NCBI RefSeq assembly: GCF_002179965.1
Contig: NZ_NGUQ01000013.1
Coordinates: forward strand, 1-64,000
DNA length: 64,000 bases
Direction of reading: 5' to 3'
Source of the DNA: Pandoraea sp. PE-S2T-3
GTDB lineage: Bacteria; Pseudomonadota; Gammaproteobacteria; Burkholderiales; Burkholderiaceae
Shown here: positions 53,903-63,017 of the stretch, piece after piece
Numbering within the stretch: the stretch's first letter is position 1
How the letters are laid out: every line of letters begins with the position of its first letter
The notes under the pieces: model-generated
What the model was told of the DNA's origin: nothing
The model's database searches: none
The model's input: the letters and a program-made list of their open reading frames with translations, nothing else
Made by a program: the position numbers and the translations under genes

Positions 53903-55183
53903 ATGCAACTGCTCGCTCTCGGCCTGAACCACCACACGGCGCCCGTCTCGCTGAGAGAACGGGTGGCGTTTCCGTTCGAGCGGATCGAGCCGGCGCTGGC
54001 AGGCCTGAAGAGTTTGTGGAACGACCGGTCGAGCGCCCCCGAGGCCGCCATCCTGTCGACGTGCAACCGCACGGAAATCTACTGCGTCACCGACGATGCC
54101 GCCGCCCGCGAGCGAGCCGTGCACTGGCTGTCGCAGTTCCATAACATTCCGGCCAGCGACCTCGCCCCCCATCTGTATGCCCTGCCCCAGTCCGACGCTG
54201 TGCGACACGCGTTTCGCGTGGCCAGCGGTCTCGACTCCATGGTGCTCGGCGAAACCCAGATTCTCGGCCAGTTGAAAGATGCCGTGCGCACCGCCGCCGA
54301 AGCCGGCGCGCTGGGTACGTATCTGAATCAACTGTTCCAGCGCACGTTCGCGGTGGCCAAGGAAGTACGTGGCCAGACCGAGATCGGCGCGCATTCGGTG
54401 TCGATGGCCGCTGCGGCGGTGCGTCTGGCCCAGCGCATTTTCGAGAGCATCAGCACGCAGAAAGTGCTGTTCATCGGCGCGGGCGAGATGATCGACCTCT
54501 GCGCGACGCACTTTGCCGCGCAGAACCCGAAAGCCCTCTACATCGCCAACCGTACCGCCGAGCGCGGCGAGAAGCTCGCCGAGCGGCTGGGCGGCAACGC
54601 CATCCGTCTGTCCGAGCTGCCGCAGCGCCTGCACGAGTTCGACATCGTCGTCTCGTGCACGGCCAGCACGTTGCCGCTGATCGGCCTCGGTGCGGTCGAG
54701 CGCGCCATCAAGGCACGCAAGCACAAGCCGATGTTCATGGTAGATCTGGCCGTGCCGCGCGACATCGAGCCCGAAGTGGGCCGCTTGACCGACGTCTTCC
54801 TGTACACGGTCGACGATCTCGGCGCGGTCGTGCGCGAAGGCAATGCGCTGCGTCAGGCGGCGGTCGCACAGGCCGAAGCGATCATCGAGACGCGCGTTCA
54901 GCACTTCATGCAATGGCTCGACGCGCGCAGCGTCGTGCCGGTCATTCGCGACATTCACGGCACGGCCGAAGCGATGCGCGTGGCCGAACTCGAGCGTGCG
55001 CAACGCATGCTCGCACGCGGCGACGACCCTGCCGCCGTGCTCGAAGCCCTGTCCCAGTCCCTCACCAAGAAATTCCTGCATGGCCCGACGCACGCGCTGA
55101 ACACGGCGCGCGGCGATTCGCGCGAGCAAATCATTCACCTCATTCCCGAACTGTTCCGCACCTCGGGATCTTCCGACAAATAG
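53903..55183 (+). CDS. hemA: Glutamyl-tRNA reductase
   Basis: A 426-residue enzyme making glutamate-1-semialdehyde from glutamyl-tRNA, the first committed step of haem synthesis in proteobacteria. The catalytic cysteine is in [14 protein letters not shown] near residue 50, with [15 protein letters not shown] at the start. [16 protein letters not shown] and the NADPH fold [17 protein letters not shown] follow. A C-terminal helical dimerisation domain completes the family length. Its stop touches the prfA start. Confidence 0.96.
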   Translation: MQLLALGLNHHTAPVSLRERVAFPFERIEPALAGLKSLWNDRSSAPEAAILSTCNRTEIYCVTDDAAARERAVHWLSQFHNIPASDLAPHLYALPQSDAVRHAFRVASGLDSMVLGETQILGQLKDAVRTAAEAGALGTYLNQLFQRTFAVAKEVRGQTEIGAHSVSMAAAAVRLAQRIFESISTQKVLFIGAGEMIDLCATHFAAQNPKALYIANRTAERGEKLAERLGGNAIRLSELPQRLHEFDIVVSCTASTLPLIGLGAVERAIKARKHKPMFMVDLAVPRDIEPEVGRLTDVFLYTVDDLGAVVREGNALRQAAVAQAEAIIETRVQHFMQWLDARSVVPVIRDIHGTAEAMRVAELERAQRMLARGDDPAAVLEALSQSLTKKFLHGPTHALNTARGDSREQIIHLIPELFRTSGSSDK

Positions 55184-56266
55184 ATGAAAGCGAGCATGCA
55201 AGCCAAGCTCGACCAGTTGACGCAACGTCTGGTCGAGCTTGATGGCCTATTGAGCCAGGGCGACGTCACGCGCGATCTGGACAACTACCGCAAGCTCACC
55301 CGCGAACACGCCGAGCTGGCGCCGGTTGTCGCGCAATACCAGCAGTACCGCCAGGCGCACAACGATGTGACGGCGGCGCAGGAGATGGCATCCGACCCGG
55401 AAATGCGTGACTTTGCCGAGGCCGAAGCTGCCGACGCCCGCACGCGCATGGACGACATGGAAGCCTCGCTGCAACGCATGCTGCTGCCGCGCGACCCCAA
55501 CGACGAGCGCAACATCTATCTGGAAATTCGCGCGGGCACGGGCGGCGACGAGTCGGCGCTCTTCGCGGGCGACCTGCTGCGCATGTACACCCGCTATGCC
55601 GAACGTCAGCGCTGGCAGGTTGAAATCATGTCGGCCAGCGAGTCGGATCTGGGCGGCTACAAGGAAGTGATCGTGCGCCTGATCGGTCAGGGCGCCTATT
55701 CGCGGCTGAAGTTCGAGTCGGGCGGCCACCGCGTGCAGCGCGTGCCCGCGACCGAAACGCAGGGCCGCATCCACACGTCGGCGTGCACCGTGGCCGTGAT
55801 GCCCGAAGCCGACGACGTGGCCGACGTCGAGATCAACCCGGCCGATATCCGCATCGACACGTTCCGCGCATCAGGCGCCGGCGGGCAGCACGTCAACAAG
55901 ACCGATTCGGCCGTGCGTATTACGCACTTGCCCACGGGCATCGTCGTGGAATGTCAGGACGACCGCTCGCAGCATCGCAACAAAGACAAGGCGCTCAAGG
56001 TACTCGCTGCACGCATCAAGGATGCCCAGATGCGCGCCCAGCAAGCCAAGGAAGCCGCCACGCGCAAGAGCCTGATCGGCTCGGGCGACCGGTCGGAGCG
56101 CATTCGCACCTACAACTTCCCGCAAGGGCGGATGACCGATCACCGCATCAACCTCACGCTCTACAAGCTTGAGTACATCATGGACGGCGATCTCGACGAT
56201 CTCGTCAACGCGCTCGTGACTGAACATCAGGCCGAGTTGCTGGCATCGCTGGGCGAGGCTGCCTGA
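55184..56266 (+). CDS. prfA: Peptide chain release factor 1
   Basis: A 360-residue class-I release factor reading UAA and UAG. The codon-reading region contains [15 protein letters not shown] with the P-A-T tripeptide of RF1. GAGGQHVNK holds the GGQ loop whose glutamine is methylated. The start follows the hemA TAG directly with no space, so translation is coupled. The methyltransferase that modifies the GGQ is encoded next. Confidence 0.97.
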   Translation: MKASMQAKLDQLTQRLVELDGLLSQGDVTRDLDNYRKLTREHAELAPVVAQYQQYRQAHNDVTAAQEMASDPEMRDFAEAEAADARTRMDDMEASLQRMLLPRDPNDERNIYLEIRAGTGGDESALFAGDLLRMYTRYAERQRWQVEIMSASESDLGGYKEVIVRLIGQGAYSRLKFESGGHRVQRVPATETQGRIHTSACTVAVMPEADDVADVEINPADIRIDTFRASGAGGQHVNKTDSAVRITHLPTGIVVECQDDRSQHRNKDKALKVLAARIKDAQMRAQQAKEAATRKSLIGSGDRSERIRTYNFPQGRMTDHRINLTLYKLEYIMDGDLDDLVNALVTEHQAELLASLGEAA

Positions 56267-57111
56267 TGTCGCAGGGGCAGGACGGCAGCACCACCGTCGA
56301 GACGCTGCTACGCGAACCCGGGCTGCCGCCGTCGGAGTCGCGCATTCTGCTCTCGCACGTGCTCGGCTGGTCGCGCACGCAGTTGATCACGCGCGATCGC
56401 GAACCCCTCGCCCCTGACGCCGTAGCCGTCTATCGCGGCCTGCATGCCCGTCGTGTCGCGGGCGAACCCATCGCTTATCTCACCGGTACCCGGGAGTTCT
56501 TCGGGCTGACGTTCGCCGTCAGTCCGTCAGTGCTGATTCCCCGGCCGGAAACCGAACTGCTGGTGGAACTGGCACTGGCACGCCTGGAAGGGGGCGCCAC
56601 ACCGCGTGTGCTCGATCTCGGCACCGGCAGCGGCGCGATTGCACTGGCCATCGCCCACAGCCGCCCGGACGCCCAACTCACCGCACTGGACCGCTCGGCG
56701 GACGCCCTGCGCGTCGCCACCGGCAACGCACAGCAACTCGGACTGGCACCGCGTGTGCGCTTTCTGGAAAGCGACTGGTATGGCGCATTGGCGGCCGATG
56801 AAGCGCCGTTCGACATGATCGTCTCGAACCCGCCGTACATCGTGGCGGGCGACGAGCACCTCTCGCAAGGCGACCTGCGGTTCGAACCGGCCGACGCGCT
56901 GACCGATCACGCCGACGGTCTGGCCGCCCTGCGCATCATCGTCGCGGGCGCGGTGTCGCGGCTCAAACCCGGTAGCTGGCTGCTGTGCGAACACGGCTAC
57001 CATCAGGCCGCCGACGTACGCGCGCTGTGCAATGCGGCCGGTTTCCTCGACGTTTTCTCCGAGCGGGATCTGGCGGGTATCGAGCGCACTACGGGCGGGC
57101 GCCGCGCCTGA
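56266..57111 (+). CDS. prmC: Release-factor glutamine methyltransferase
   Basis: A 281-residue SAM-dependent N5-glutamine methyltransferase (HemK) that methylates the GGQ glutamine of RF1 and RF2. An N-terminal helical domain (about 1-80) binds the factor. VLDLGTGSGAIALAIA is the SAM loop and VSNPPYI the catalytic NPPY. The ATG shares a base with the prfA TGA. E. coli has the same hemA-prfA-prmC order. Confidence 0.96.
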   Translation: MSQGQDGSTTVETLLREPGLPPSESRILLSHVLGWSRTQLITRDREPLAPDAVAVYRGLHARRVAGEPIAYLTGTREFFGLTFAVSPSVLIPRPETELLVELALARLEGGATPRVLDLGTGSGAIALAIAHSRPDAQLTALDRSADALRVATGNAQQLGLAPRVRFLESDWYGALAADEAPFDMIVSNPPYIVAGDEHLSQGDLRFEPADALTDHADGLAALRIIVAGAVSRLKPGSWLLCEHGYHQAADVRALCNAAGFLDVFSERDLAGIERTTGGRRA

Positions 57112-57230
57112 CGAGGGCAGCCCGGGCCACCCGCAAAGGGCACCCGGAGGGCACGCACCAACGAGCGCGGCGGAAAACCGCTAAAATGGCGGACACGCCG
57201 ATTTTCCGGCATCCCCACGGGCTTTCCACC

Positions 57231-57545
57231 ATGACTACCCAGCAACGTATTCAGCAAATCGTCACCGACCATCCCGTCGTGCTCTTCATGAAGGGCAATG
57301 CGCAATTCCCGATGTGCGGCTTCTCGGGCCGCGCCGTGCAGATCCTGAAAGCCTGCGGCGTGGACAACCTGTTCACGGTCGACGTGCTGCAAGACGAAGA
57401 AGTCCGTCAGGGCGTGAAGGAATTCGCCAACTGGCCGACCATCCCGCAGCTCTACATCAACGGCGAATTCATCGGCGGCTCGGACATCATGATGGAGATG
57501 TACCAAAGCGGCGAACTCAAGCAGATCATCGCTGAGCTTGCCTGA
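57231..57545 (+). CDS. grxD: Monothiol glutaredoxin, Grx4 family
   Basis: A 104-residue monothiol glutaredoxin that carries [2Fe-2S] clusters. The CGFS active site is at residues 29-32, preceded by FMKGNAQFP; WPTIPQLYI has the cis-proline, and GGSDIMMEM binds glutathione. The frame is open upstream into prmC, but only the ATG at 57231 gives the family start. TAAAAT at 57182-57187 may be a local -10. Confidence 0.96.
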   Translation: MTTQQRIQQIVTDHPVVLFMKGNAQFPMCGFSGRAVQILKACGVDNLFTVDVLQDEEVRQGVKEFANWPTIPQLYINGEFIGGSDIMMEMYQSGELKQIIAELA

Positions 57546-57577
57546 TCGCCGTCTGATCTCCGCCTGATCCCGGCCTG

Positions 57578-58186
57578 ATGACCGTCTCGACGGGCGCGCC
57601 GCGCCCCGCGCGCATGATCGTCGCCATCACTGGCGCGACCGGTGCCGTCTACGGGGTGCGCCTGCTTGAGCGCTTGCGTGCGCTCGGCGGCGTCGAGACC
57701 CATCTGCTCGTGTCGAGCGCCGGTTGGCTGACGTTACGTCACGAACTGGGGCTCGAACGATCGGACGTGCAGGCGCTCGCCGACCAGTACCACAGCGTGC
57801 GTGAAGTCGGCGCCAACATTGCCAGCGGTTCGTTCGCCACGACCGGCATGGTCATCGCGCCGTGCTCGATGAAAACGCTCGCGAGCGTTGCCCACGGCCT
57901 GTCGGACAACCTGATCGCCCGCGCCGCTGACGTCACGCTCAAAGAGCGTCGCCGCCTCGTCATGATGGTGCGCGAAACGCCCTTCAATCTGGCGCATCTG
58001 CGCAATATGACGGCTGTCACGGAAATGGGCGGCATCGTCTACCCGCCGCTGCCGGCGTTCTACAACCGCCCCGAATCGCTCGACGCCATGGTCGACGACA
58101 CCGTCGGGCGCGTGCTCGACCTCTTCGGCCTTGCGCCGCAGGTCTCTACCAGTTGGTCCGGACTCGGCAAGGACGCCGAAGCATAA
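57578..58186 (+). CDS. ubiX: UbiX flavin prenyltransferase
   Basis: A 202-residue enzyme that makes prenylated FMN for the UbiD decarboxylase in ubiquinone synthesis. The FMN loop ITGATGAVYGVRLLE is near the N-terminus; SGSFATTGMVIAPCSMKTLA and the C-terminal RETPFNLAHLRNMTAV are conserved. The start is uncertain: ATG at 57578 gives a 12-residue extension before MIVAITG, whose own ATG is at 57614. UbiD is not in the window. Confidence 0.94.
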   Translation: MTVSTGAPRPARMIVAITGATGAVYGVRLLERLRALGGVETHLLVSSAGWLTLRHELGLERSDVQALADQYHSVREVGANIASGSFATTGMVIAPCSMKTLASVAHGLSDNLIARAADVTLKERRRLVMMVRETPFNLAHLRNMTAVTEMGGIVYPPLPAFYNRPESLDAMVDDTVGRVLDLFGLAPQVSTSWSGLGKDAEA

Positions 58187-58190
58187 GCGG

Positions 58191-58222
58191 CTGAGCGACT
58201 GAACGACTGAGCGACTGAACGA
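58191..58222. repeat. Two perfect 16-bp tandem repeats after ubiX
   Basis: CTGAGCGACTGAACGA at 58191-58206 and 58207-58222. Each unit is itself two near-identical 8-mers, so it is a microsatellite-like array of four. It lies between convergent ubiX and the VOC gene. Confidence 0.9.
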
Positions 58223-58227
58223 GCCAA

Positions 58228-58764
58228 TCAGCGCACACCATCCAGCCAGCGCTGCAACGTATCGAGCGCCCCTTGCGGCTGCCCCGCCGCCGATTCCGGC
58301 GTCGCCACACATAATTCCAGCATGACCTCGTTCGGATCGAGCAGATAGAGATGCTCGCCGTCGCCGTGACGCTCGACCACAAACGCCACGTCATGCGCCG
58401 TCAGACGCGATTTCCAGCGCTCAAGAGCATCGAGATCGCGCACGCGTAGCGCCACGTGATGGATCTGGTTCGCGGGGGTATCGGGATGGGAGACGGGCGC
58501 CAACCCGTCGCAATTGAAGAAGGCCACCGCTTCGCCGGGGGCGATCTGATAGCTCACGAGCAGGTACGGTTTGCCCCAGAGGCGACTCATGCCGGTTTGC
58601 GCACCCGCGAGCCTGAAGCCCATGACGTCGACGTAGAAACTGTGTGTGAGCGCCGCGTCGTAGCTGGGATACGCGACGTGATCGATCGCCACAGGTGTGA
58701 CGGGTGCCGACGAGGTGACGGCAGTGCTGGGTTCGAGAACGGCCTGACTGGTGGACGGACTCAT
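58228..58764 (-). CDS. VOC-family (glyoxalase-like) protein
   Basis: A 178-residue vicinal-oxygen-chelate fold protein. The paired beta-alpha-beta modules begin at VAIDHVAYPSYDAALTHSFYVDVMGFRLAG and IHHVALRVRDLDALERWKSRL. Metal-type residues are His in DHVAY and IHHVAL, and Glu in VMLELCV. The reaction is not known. I chose the second ATG because GGGAGG lies 7 bp before it; the longer form starts six residues earlier. Confidence 0.87.
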   Translation of the reverse strand: MSPSTSQAVLEPSTAVTSSAPVTPVAIDHVAYPSYDAALTHSFYVDVMGFRLAGAQTGMSRLWGKPYLLVSYQIAPGEAVAFFNCDGLAPVSHPDTPANQIHHVALRVRDLDALERWKSRLTAHDVAFVVERHGDGEHLYLLDPNEVMLELCVATPESAAGQPQGALDTLQRWLDGVR

Positions 58765-58985
58765 CGCGTACCTCCCGGACATTGAGGTGGCGAGTGGTTC
58801 GCCAACGTTGCCGGCGCAGACCGGCGGGCGGGCCTGCGGGGAACTGCGTCTGTAGTGTAGTCTTGCAACCCGCGTCCCGACAACCGAGTGTCAGCCGCAG
58901 CCGCATGGACTATAGTAAAAACGCCACACTTTGCGTGCCAAGGCGCGTCCCCCGTGGTGTGACACTTTCGCGAACGGAGTTTGAT

Positions 58986-59279
58986 ATGGAGACCGCATTC
59001 TCGCCTGTTGTCCTGTACGCCGTGCTGACGCTGGTATTCGTGATGCTCGTGCTTGTCGTGCCCGTGGGTGCCCGTTGGCGCCAGGTGGCATGGCCGGCCT
59101 CGATGCCACCGCTCTCGCCGCACCGCCCGGGCGATCTGCTCGGCGCCCCGCGCACGCCCTACTGGCGCTCGCCGAACGACACACGAGATTTACGCCGCCC
59201 CTCGTACTTCAGCACGTCGGAACAACGCGGACGACGCCCGCCGAGCTTTCTCGCACCACGCGATCACGACTGGCGTTAG
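58986..59279 (+). CDS. Small membrane protein of unknown function
   Basis: A 97-residue protein not recognised. One hydrophobic segment near the N-terminus (SPVVLYAVLTLVFVMLVLVV) is followed by an Arg/Pro-rich tail with PRTPYWRSPNDTRDLRRPSYF. GGAG is well placed before the ATG. It may be an inner-membrane protein with a cytosolic basic tail. Upstream in-frame sequence is excluded because it is antisense to the VOC gene start region. Confidence 0.6.
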   Translation: METAFSPVVLYAVLTLVFVMLVLVVPVGARWRQVAWPASMPPLSPHRPGDLLGAPRTPYWRSPNDTRDLRRPSYFSTSEQRGRRPPSFLAPRDHDWR

Positions 59280-59325
59280 CCGTCGATCGCGGATGACACC
59301 CGACGACGCATCGATGTCGTCGTGA

Positions 59326-59354
59326 ATAGCGGCCGATAGATTTTCGGCCGCTAT
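59326..59354. terminator. Hairpin after the small membrane gene
   Basis: ATAGCGGCCGA-N7-TCGGCCGCTAT, an 11-bp stem, the loop holding a T-run. No T-run follows. A smaller dyad, GACGAC/GTCGTC, lies just before it. Confidence 0.4.
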
Positions 59355-59453
59355 CGCAGGTTTCCTTACGCCTTGTTACATCTGTAGTCCTGCGGTTGCA
59401 CCGCCGTGGGACCACGTTCCTTAAAATTGGACGTGATGAAACAAGGAGATCAG

Positions 59454-59759
59454 ATGCAACATCAACACTGGATCGCTGCCGCAGGGATGGCGGCTGCGCT
59501 CGTCTCGGGCAGCGCACTCGCACGCACCGATGTCTCGGTAAACATCGGCATTCCGGGGCCGGCCATCGTCGCCCCCGCCCCCGTCTACGTCGCACCGCCG
59601 GTCTACGCCGCACCCGCACCGATGATGGTGGCACCGCCTCCGCCGGTGATCTACGGACCGCGTCCGCATTACTGGCGCGGACCGCCCCCGCGCCACTGGC
59701 ATCACGACCGTGGCTGGGATCGCCGCGATGGATACCGCCACGACGGCTATCGCCGCTAA
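59454..59759 (+). CDS. Secreted Pro/Ala-rich small protein of unknown function
   Basis: A 101-residue protein with a signal peptide (about residues 1-24, ending SGSALA). It has a Pro/Val/Ala stretch with VAPAPVYVAPPVYAAPAP and a C-terminal His/Arg/Gly/Tyr tail (HHDRGWDRRDGYRHDGYRR). AAGGAG lies just before the ATG, which decides against an earlier ATG six codons upstream. Such proteins are common in Burkholderiaceae periplasm or cell surface; function is unknown. Confidence 0.65.
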   Translation: MQHQHWIAAAGMAAALVSGSALARTDVSVNIGIPGPAIVAPAPVYVAPPVYAAPAPMMVAPPPPVIYGPRPHYWRGPPPRHWHHDRGWDRRDGYRHDGYRR

Positions 59760-59800
59760 TCTCGCAAGCCGATGCCGCAAGCCGGCACCGCGACTACCTT

Positions 59801-59838
59801 TAATTTGACGGTGAATACCCGATAATTTGACGGTGAAT
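59801..59838. repeat. 16-bp direct repeat
   Basis: TAATTTGACGGTGAAT at 59801-59816 and 59823-59838, separated by 6 bp, with GATGAATT close by as a decayed third copy. It lies between the secreted-protein gene and its terminator. Confidence 0.85.
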
Positions 59839-59856
59839 TGGCGATGAATTGCCAAC

Positions 59857-59891
59857 AAAAAGCCCCGCATATTTTGCTTGCGGGGCTTTTT
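59857..59891. terminator. Intrinsic terminator
   Basis: AAAAAGCCCCGC / GCGGGGCTTTTT, a 12-bp stem with an 11-base loop and T-run. It ends the gene at 59454-59759. In reverse it may also end the small lipoprotein gene. Confidence 0.92.
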
Positions 59892-60090
59892 ATTTTTCAC
59901 GGCGAACAATTCTCGGCCGATGCGAAATTCAAATGAAACAGGCGTGATTCATATCGCGCCTGTCTCATCATCAACCGATGAATAAGCATTAATTGATCGC
60001 GTGTAATTTCGATGCGTTGAATTTCGCGTTTTGTCGCGTTTTGGCTCCCCAATTAAATCCCGAACGACGTTCTCTATTTCGTCAGGCGAA

Positions 60091-60204
60091 TCAATAACGA
60101 TAGCAGCACGGGTGTCCGTAGTAACCCCCGTAATACGGCCGGGCCGGAACAACAACGCATCCGGCAAGCGTGACGGCAAGCAGCGCGGCAACAAGCAACT
60201 TCAT
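60091..60204 (-). CDS. 37-residue lipoprotein, unknown function
   Basis: A short minus-strand gene, ATG at 60204 and TGA at 60091-60093. AGGAG lies 7 bp before the ATG, and a TATAAA (minus, 60257-60262) about 50 bp upstream can be the -10. The peptide starts MKLLVAALLAVTLAGC: one Lys, a hydrophobic run and a perfect lipobox, Cys16. The mature part is only 22 residues and rich in Tyr, Gly, Pro and Cys (VVVPARPYYGGYYG, then CCYRY). It would be lipidated and held in a membrane. No family is recognised. Confidence 0.7.
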   Translation of the reverse strand: MKLLVAALLAVTLAGCVVVPARPYYGGYYGHPCCYRY

Positions 60205-60470
60205 GATCTGACTCCTGATGATAAGGAACGAGGGGAACGCGAGTCCGTTCGATTCCTTTATATCTTTGGCCCGATATGAAGCCCATCACGCGTCTGTAAG
60301 CCGTGTAAGCGAAGGTTGCCAAACGGGGGAAGTGTCGCACTTTGTTACGTTACATGCGGCGTACAACGCCGTAACATCTCCGCCCCCGGTCAGCGGCCGC
60401 TCTCTGAGAACCCAATAACGACGCGGGTTTGCGCTTGATGCGGCCGCTGGCACGGCGATTGCATAGTAAT

Positions 60471-60555
60471 GTGTGCCGCCCTCTCAATTGCCCCGAAGAG
60501 AGCGGCTTTGGATGTCAGCCCCTTCCCGCGTCTGACGCGGGAGGGGGTCTTTTTT
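60471..60555 (+). ncRNA. Candidate small RNA with Rho-independent terminator
   Basis: Two hairpins with no credible ORF. Hairpin 1 (60475-60506) pairs GCCG and CTCTC with GAGAG and CGGC and shows a C-rich loop (AATTGCCCCGA). Hairpin 2 (60519-60547) is a 13-bp stem, CCCCTTCCCGCGT-ctg-ACGCGGGAGGGGG, followed by TCTTTTTT, a textbook terminator on the plus strand. No plus-strand gene ends upstream, so the terminator needs its own transcript. The promoter is weak (TTGATG at 60435; TTGCAT or ATAGTA downstream). The rest of 60205-60891 shows nothing more than a small dyad at 60349-60375. Confidence 0.5.
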
Positions 60556-60891
60556 CCGACAGCCTGCTCAGCCACTTCCATTGCACCTTCTCCGTGCAAA
60601 ACCCCTCGTATTGCCATTTCATCTGTGCGTTTGAAATGTATTGACGCTATAACAGCGTCGACTTTGCGCCCGTTTCATTTATCTTTAAATCTTTATTCGG
60701 CGCGGCTTACCGGGTGATTTTGCCATTCAAGGCAAAAACAACATGCGGGTAGCCACCAATCTCAAGTTGACTTTCCAACTGTCGTAATCGCGTCTATAGA
60801 GGAGTGCGCGTCAACTCCTGGGCGACGCAAAAAATCCTTTTCGTGACGGCCGCACGACACGCGCCGGGGCAAGCGTATCAGGGAGAAGGTC

Positions 60892-62955
60892 ATGGAAATC
60901 GCCACGCCTGAATTCCAGATGGAACAACAGGAACTACAGGCCATCAGTGCCGCACTTAACCGCGTTCAGGCGGTTATCGAGTTCGATCTGCAAGGCCGCG
61001 TCATGCACGCGAACGACAATTTCCTTCAGACACTCGGTTATCGGCTCGACGAAATTCAGGGCCAGCACCATCGCATGTTCTGCGAGCCGGACTACGCCGC
61101 GTCAGAAGCGTATCGCGACTTCTGGGCGAAGCTCGGGCGCGGGGAATTCGACTCGGGCGAATACAAGCGGGTCGCCAAGGGCGGCCGCGAGGTCTGGATT
61201 CGCGCCTCGTACAACCCGGTGTTCGATGCGAACGGCGTGCCCTACAAGGTCATCAAGTTCGCGACCGATGTCACGGCCGACCGGGCGCGCCAAGCGGAAT
61301 TCGAGAGCAAGGTGCGCGCCATCGGCGTGTCGCAGGCCGTCATCGAATTCCAGCTCGATGGCACCGTGCTCAACGCCAACGACAACTTTCTGCAAGCTCT
61401 CGGCTACTCGCTCGACGAGATCAAGGGCCAGCATCACCGTATGTTCTGCGAGCCGGAGTACGCCAACTCGGCGGCTTACCGCGACTTCTGGGCACGTCTG
61501 AATCGCGGCGAATTCGACACCGGCGAGTACAAGCGCATCGGCAAAGGCGGCCGTGAGATCTGGATTCACGCGTCCTACAACCCCGTATTCGACGCCAGCG
61601 GACGCCCGTACAAGGTGGTCAAGTTCGCCTCGGACGTGACCGCACAGCGTCGTCAGACGGCGGAGTTCGAAGGCAAGGTGCGCGCGATGGATCTCGCGCA
61701 GGCCGTGATCGAGTTCAATCTCGACGGCACGGTGATCACCGCCAACGACAACTTTCTCAAGACGCTCGGCTACGCGTTCGACGACATCAAGGGCAAGCAT
61801 CACCGCATGTTCTGCGAGCCGGAATACGCCGCGTCCGACACGTATCGCGAGTTCTGGGCGAAGCTCAATCGCGGCGAATTCGACTCGGGCCGCTACAAGC
61901 GCATCGGCCGTGGCGGGCGCGAAGTCTGGATTCAGGCAACGTACAACCCGATTCTCGACATGAACGGCCGCCCCTACAAGGTGGTGAAGTTCGCGACCGA
62001 CATTACGCAGCAAGTCGAACTCGAAGCTAGCGTGAAGCGCCGCGCCGAAGACGATCAACGCAAGGTGGCCGCGTTGCTGAACACGGTCAATCGCGCGGCT
62101 GCCGGCGACCTGACCGGCGACATCGCCGTGAACGGCACCGACCCGATCGATCAACTGGCCGAAGGCATTCGCCACATGATGGACGACCTGCGCGGCGTGA
62201 TCGGCAAGGTCGTGAACTCGGCCGGCGAATTCTCGGGCGCCTCGCGCGACATCGCGGACCGCGCCAATACCGTAGCGACCGGCGCTCAGGCGCTCGGTGC
62301 CACGGTCGAAGAGATGAATGCCTCGATCGAAGAACTGACCGCATCGATCAACTCGATTGCCGACAACACCAAGGGTGCCGATCAGCTCGCCAAGGCCACG
62401 CAGCAGGAAGCGGAGACCGGCGCGCGCGCCATCGCCCGCTCGGTCGAAGCGATGGAGTTGATCAACAAGTCCTCGGAAGACATCGGCGAGATCGTCAAGG
62501 TGATCGGCGAGATCGCCGGGCAGACCAACCTGCTGGCGTTCAACGCGGCCATCGAAGCCGCGCGTGCCGGTGAGCACGGCTTGGGCTTCTCGGTCGTGGC
62601 CGACGAAGTGCGCAAGCTGGCCGAGCGCTCGTCGCAAGCGACCAAGGAAATCTCCAAACTCATCAACGAGTCGACCAAACGCGTGGCACAGGGCAGCGAA
62701 GTGTCGAAGCAGGCGGGCGATGCGTTCGAGAAGATTGTCGGCGGCGTATCGCGCACCACGCAGGCGATCTCCGAGATTTCGTGTGCCGCAGAAGAGCAAC
62801 TGGTTGCCGCCCGTGAAGTGAGTCTCGCGATTCAGCACGTGGCCGAAGAGACCGAGAAGTCGGCGGGGGCGTGCGAGACCATCGCGCAGGCCACCGCCGG
62901 GCTCACCAGTGAGGCCGAGGAACTCGACCGCACGGTCTCCCGTTTCAAAGTCTGA
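60892..62955 (+). CDS. Soluble chemoreceptor with three PAS domains
   Basis: A 687-residue methyl-accepting chemotaxis protein without any membrane span. Three PAS domains (residues about 26-147, 148-269, 270-391) are near copies, each with QAVIEF at the start, [30 protein letters not shown] or KHHRMFCEP and YKVVKFATD at the end. A HAMP-like stretch ([10 protein letters not shown]) leads to the signalling hairpin with [41 protein letters not shown]. This plan matches BdlA/Aer-like energy or redox sensors; the conserved His pair may bind haem or a flavin, which is not shown. GGGAGAAGG precedes the ATG. Confidence 0.92.
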   Translation: MEIATPEFQMEQQELQAISAALNRVQAVIEFDLQGRVMHANDNFLQTLGYRLDEIQGQHHRMFCEPDYAASEAYRDFWAKLGRGEFDSGEYKRVAKGGREVWIRASYNPVFDANGVPYKVIKFATDVTADRARQAEFESKVRAIGVSQAVIEFQLDGTVLNANDNFLQALGYSLDEIKGQHHRMFCEPEYANSAAYRDFWARLNRGEFDTGEYKRIGKGGREIWIHASYNPVFDASGRPYKVVKFASDVTAQRRQTAEFEGKVRAMDLAQAVIEFNLDGTVITANDNFLKTLGYAFDDIKGKHHRMFCEPEYAASDTYREFWAKLNRGEFDSGRYKRIGRGGREVWIQATYNPILDMNGRPYKVVKFATDITQQVELEASVKRRAEDDQRKVAALLNTVNRAAAGDLTGDIAVNGTDPIDQLAEGIRHMMDDLRGVIGKVVNSAGEFSGASRDIADRANTVATGAQALGATVEEMNASIEELTASINSIADNTKGADQLAKATQQEAETGARAIARSVEAMELINKSSEDIGEIVKVIGEIAGQTNLLAFNAAIEAARAGEHGLGFSVVADEVRKLAERSSQATKEISKLINESTKRVAQGSEVSKQAGDAFEKIVGGVSRTTQAISEISCAAEEQLVAAREVSLAIQHVAEETEKSAGACETIAQATAGLTSEAEELDRTVSRFKV
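60967..62064 (+). repeat. Three 366-bp tandem repeats encoding the PAS domains
   Basis: Units 60967-61332, 61333-61698 and 61699-62064 have the same length, 122 codons, with no gap between them. They are highly similar in protein and recognisably so in DNA, indicating recent internal duplication or gene conversion. Confidence 0.88.
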
Positions 62956-63017
62956 CGCCGCACCCCGTTCCTTCGATCTGTCACGACTGACGCGTCCGTA
63001 CCTCCGGAGAGCACGAC

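Noticed and set aside
60429-60644. 71-codon ORF through the candidate small RNA
   Set aside because: It reads across a perfect terminator hairpin, has no ribosome-binding site and mixed rare residues; the RNA structure explains the sequence better.
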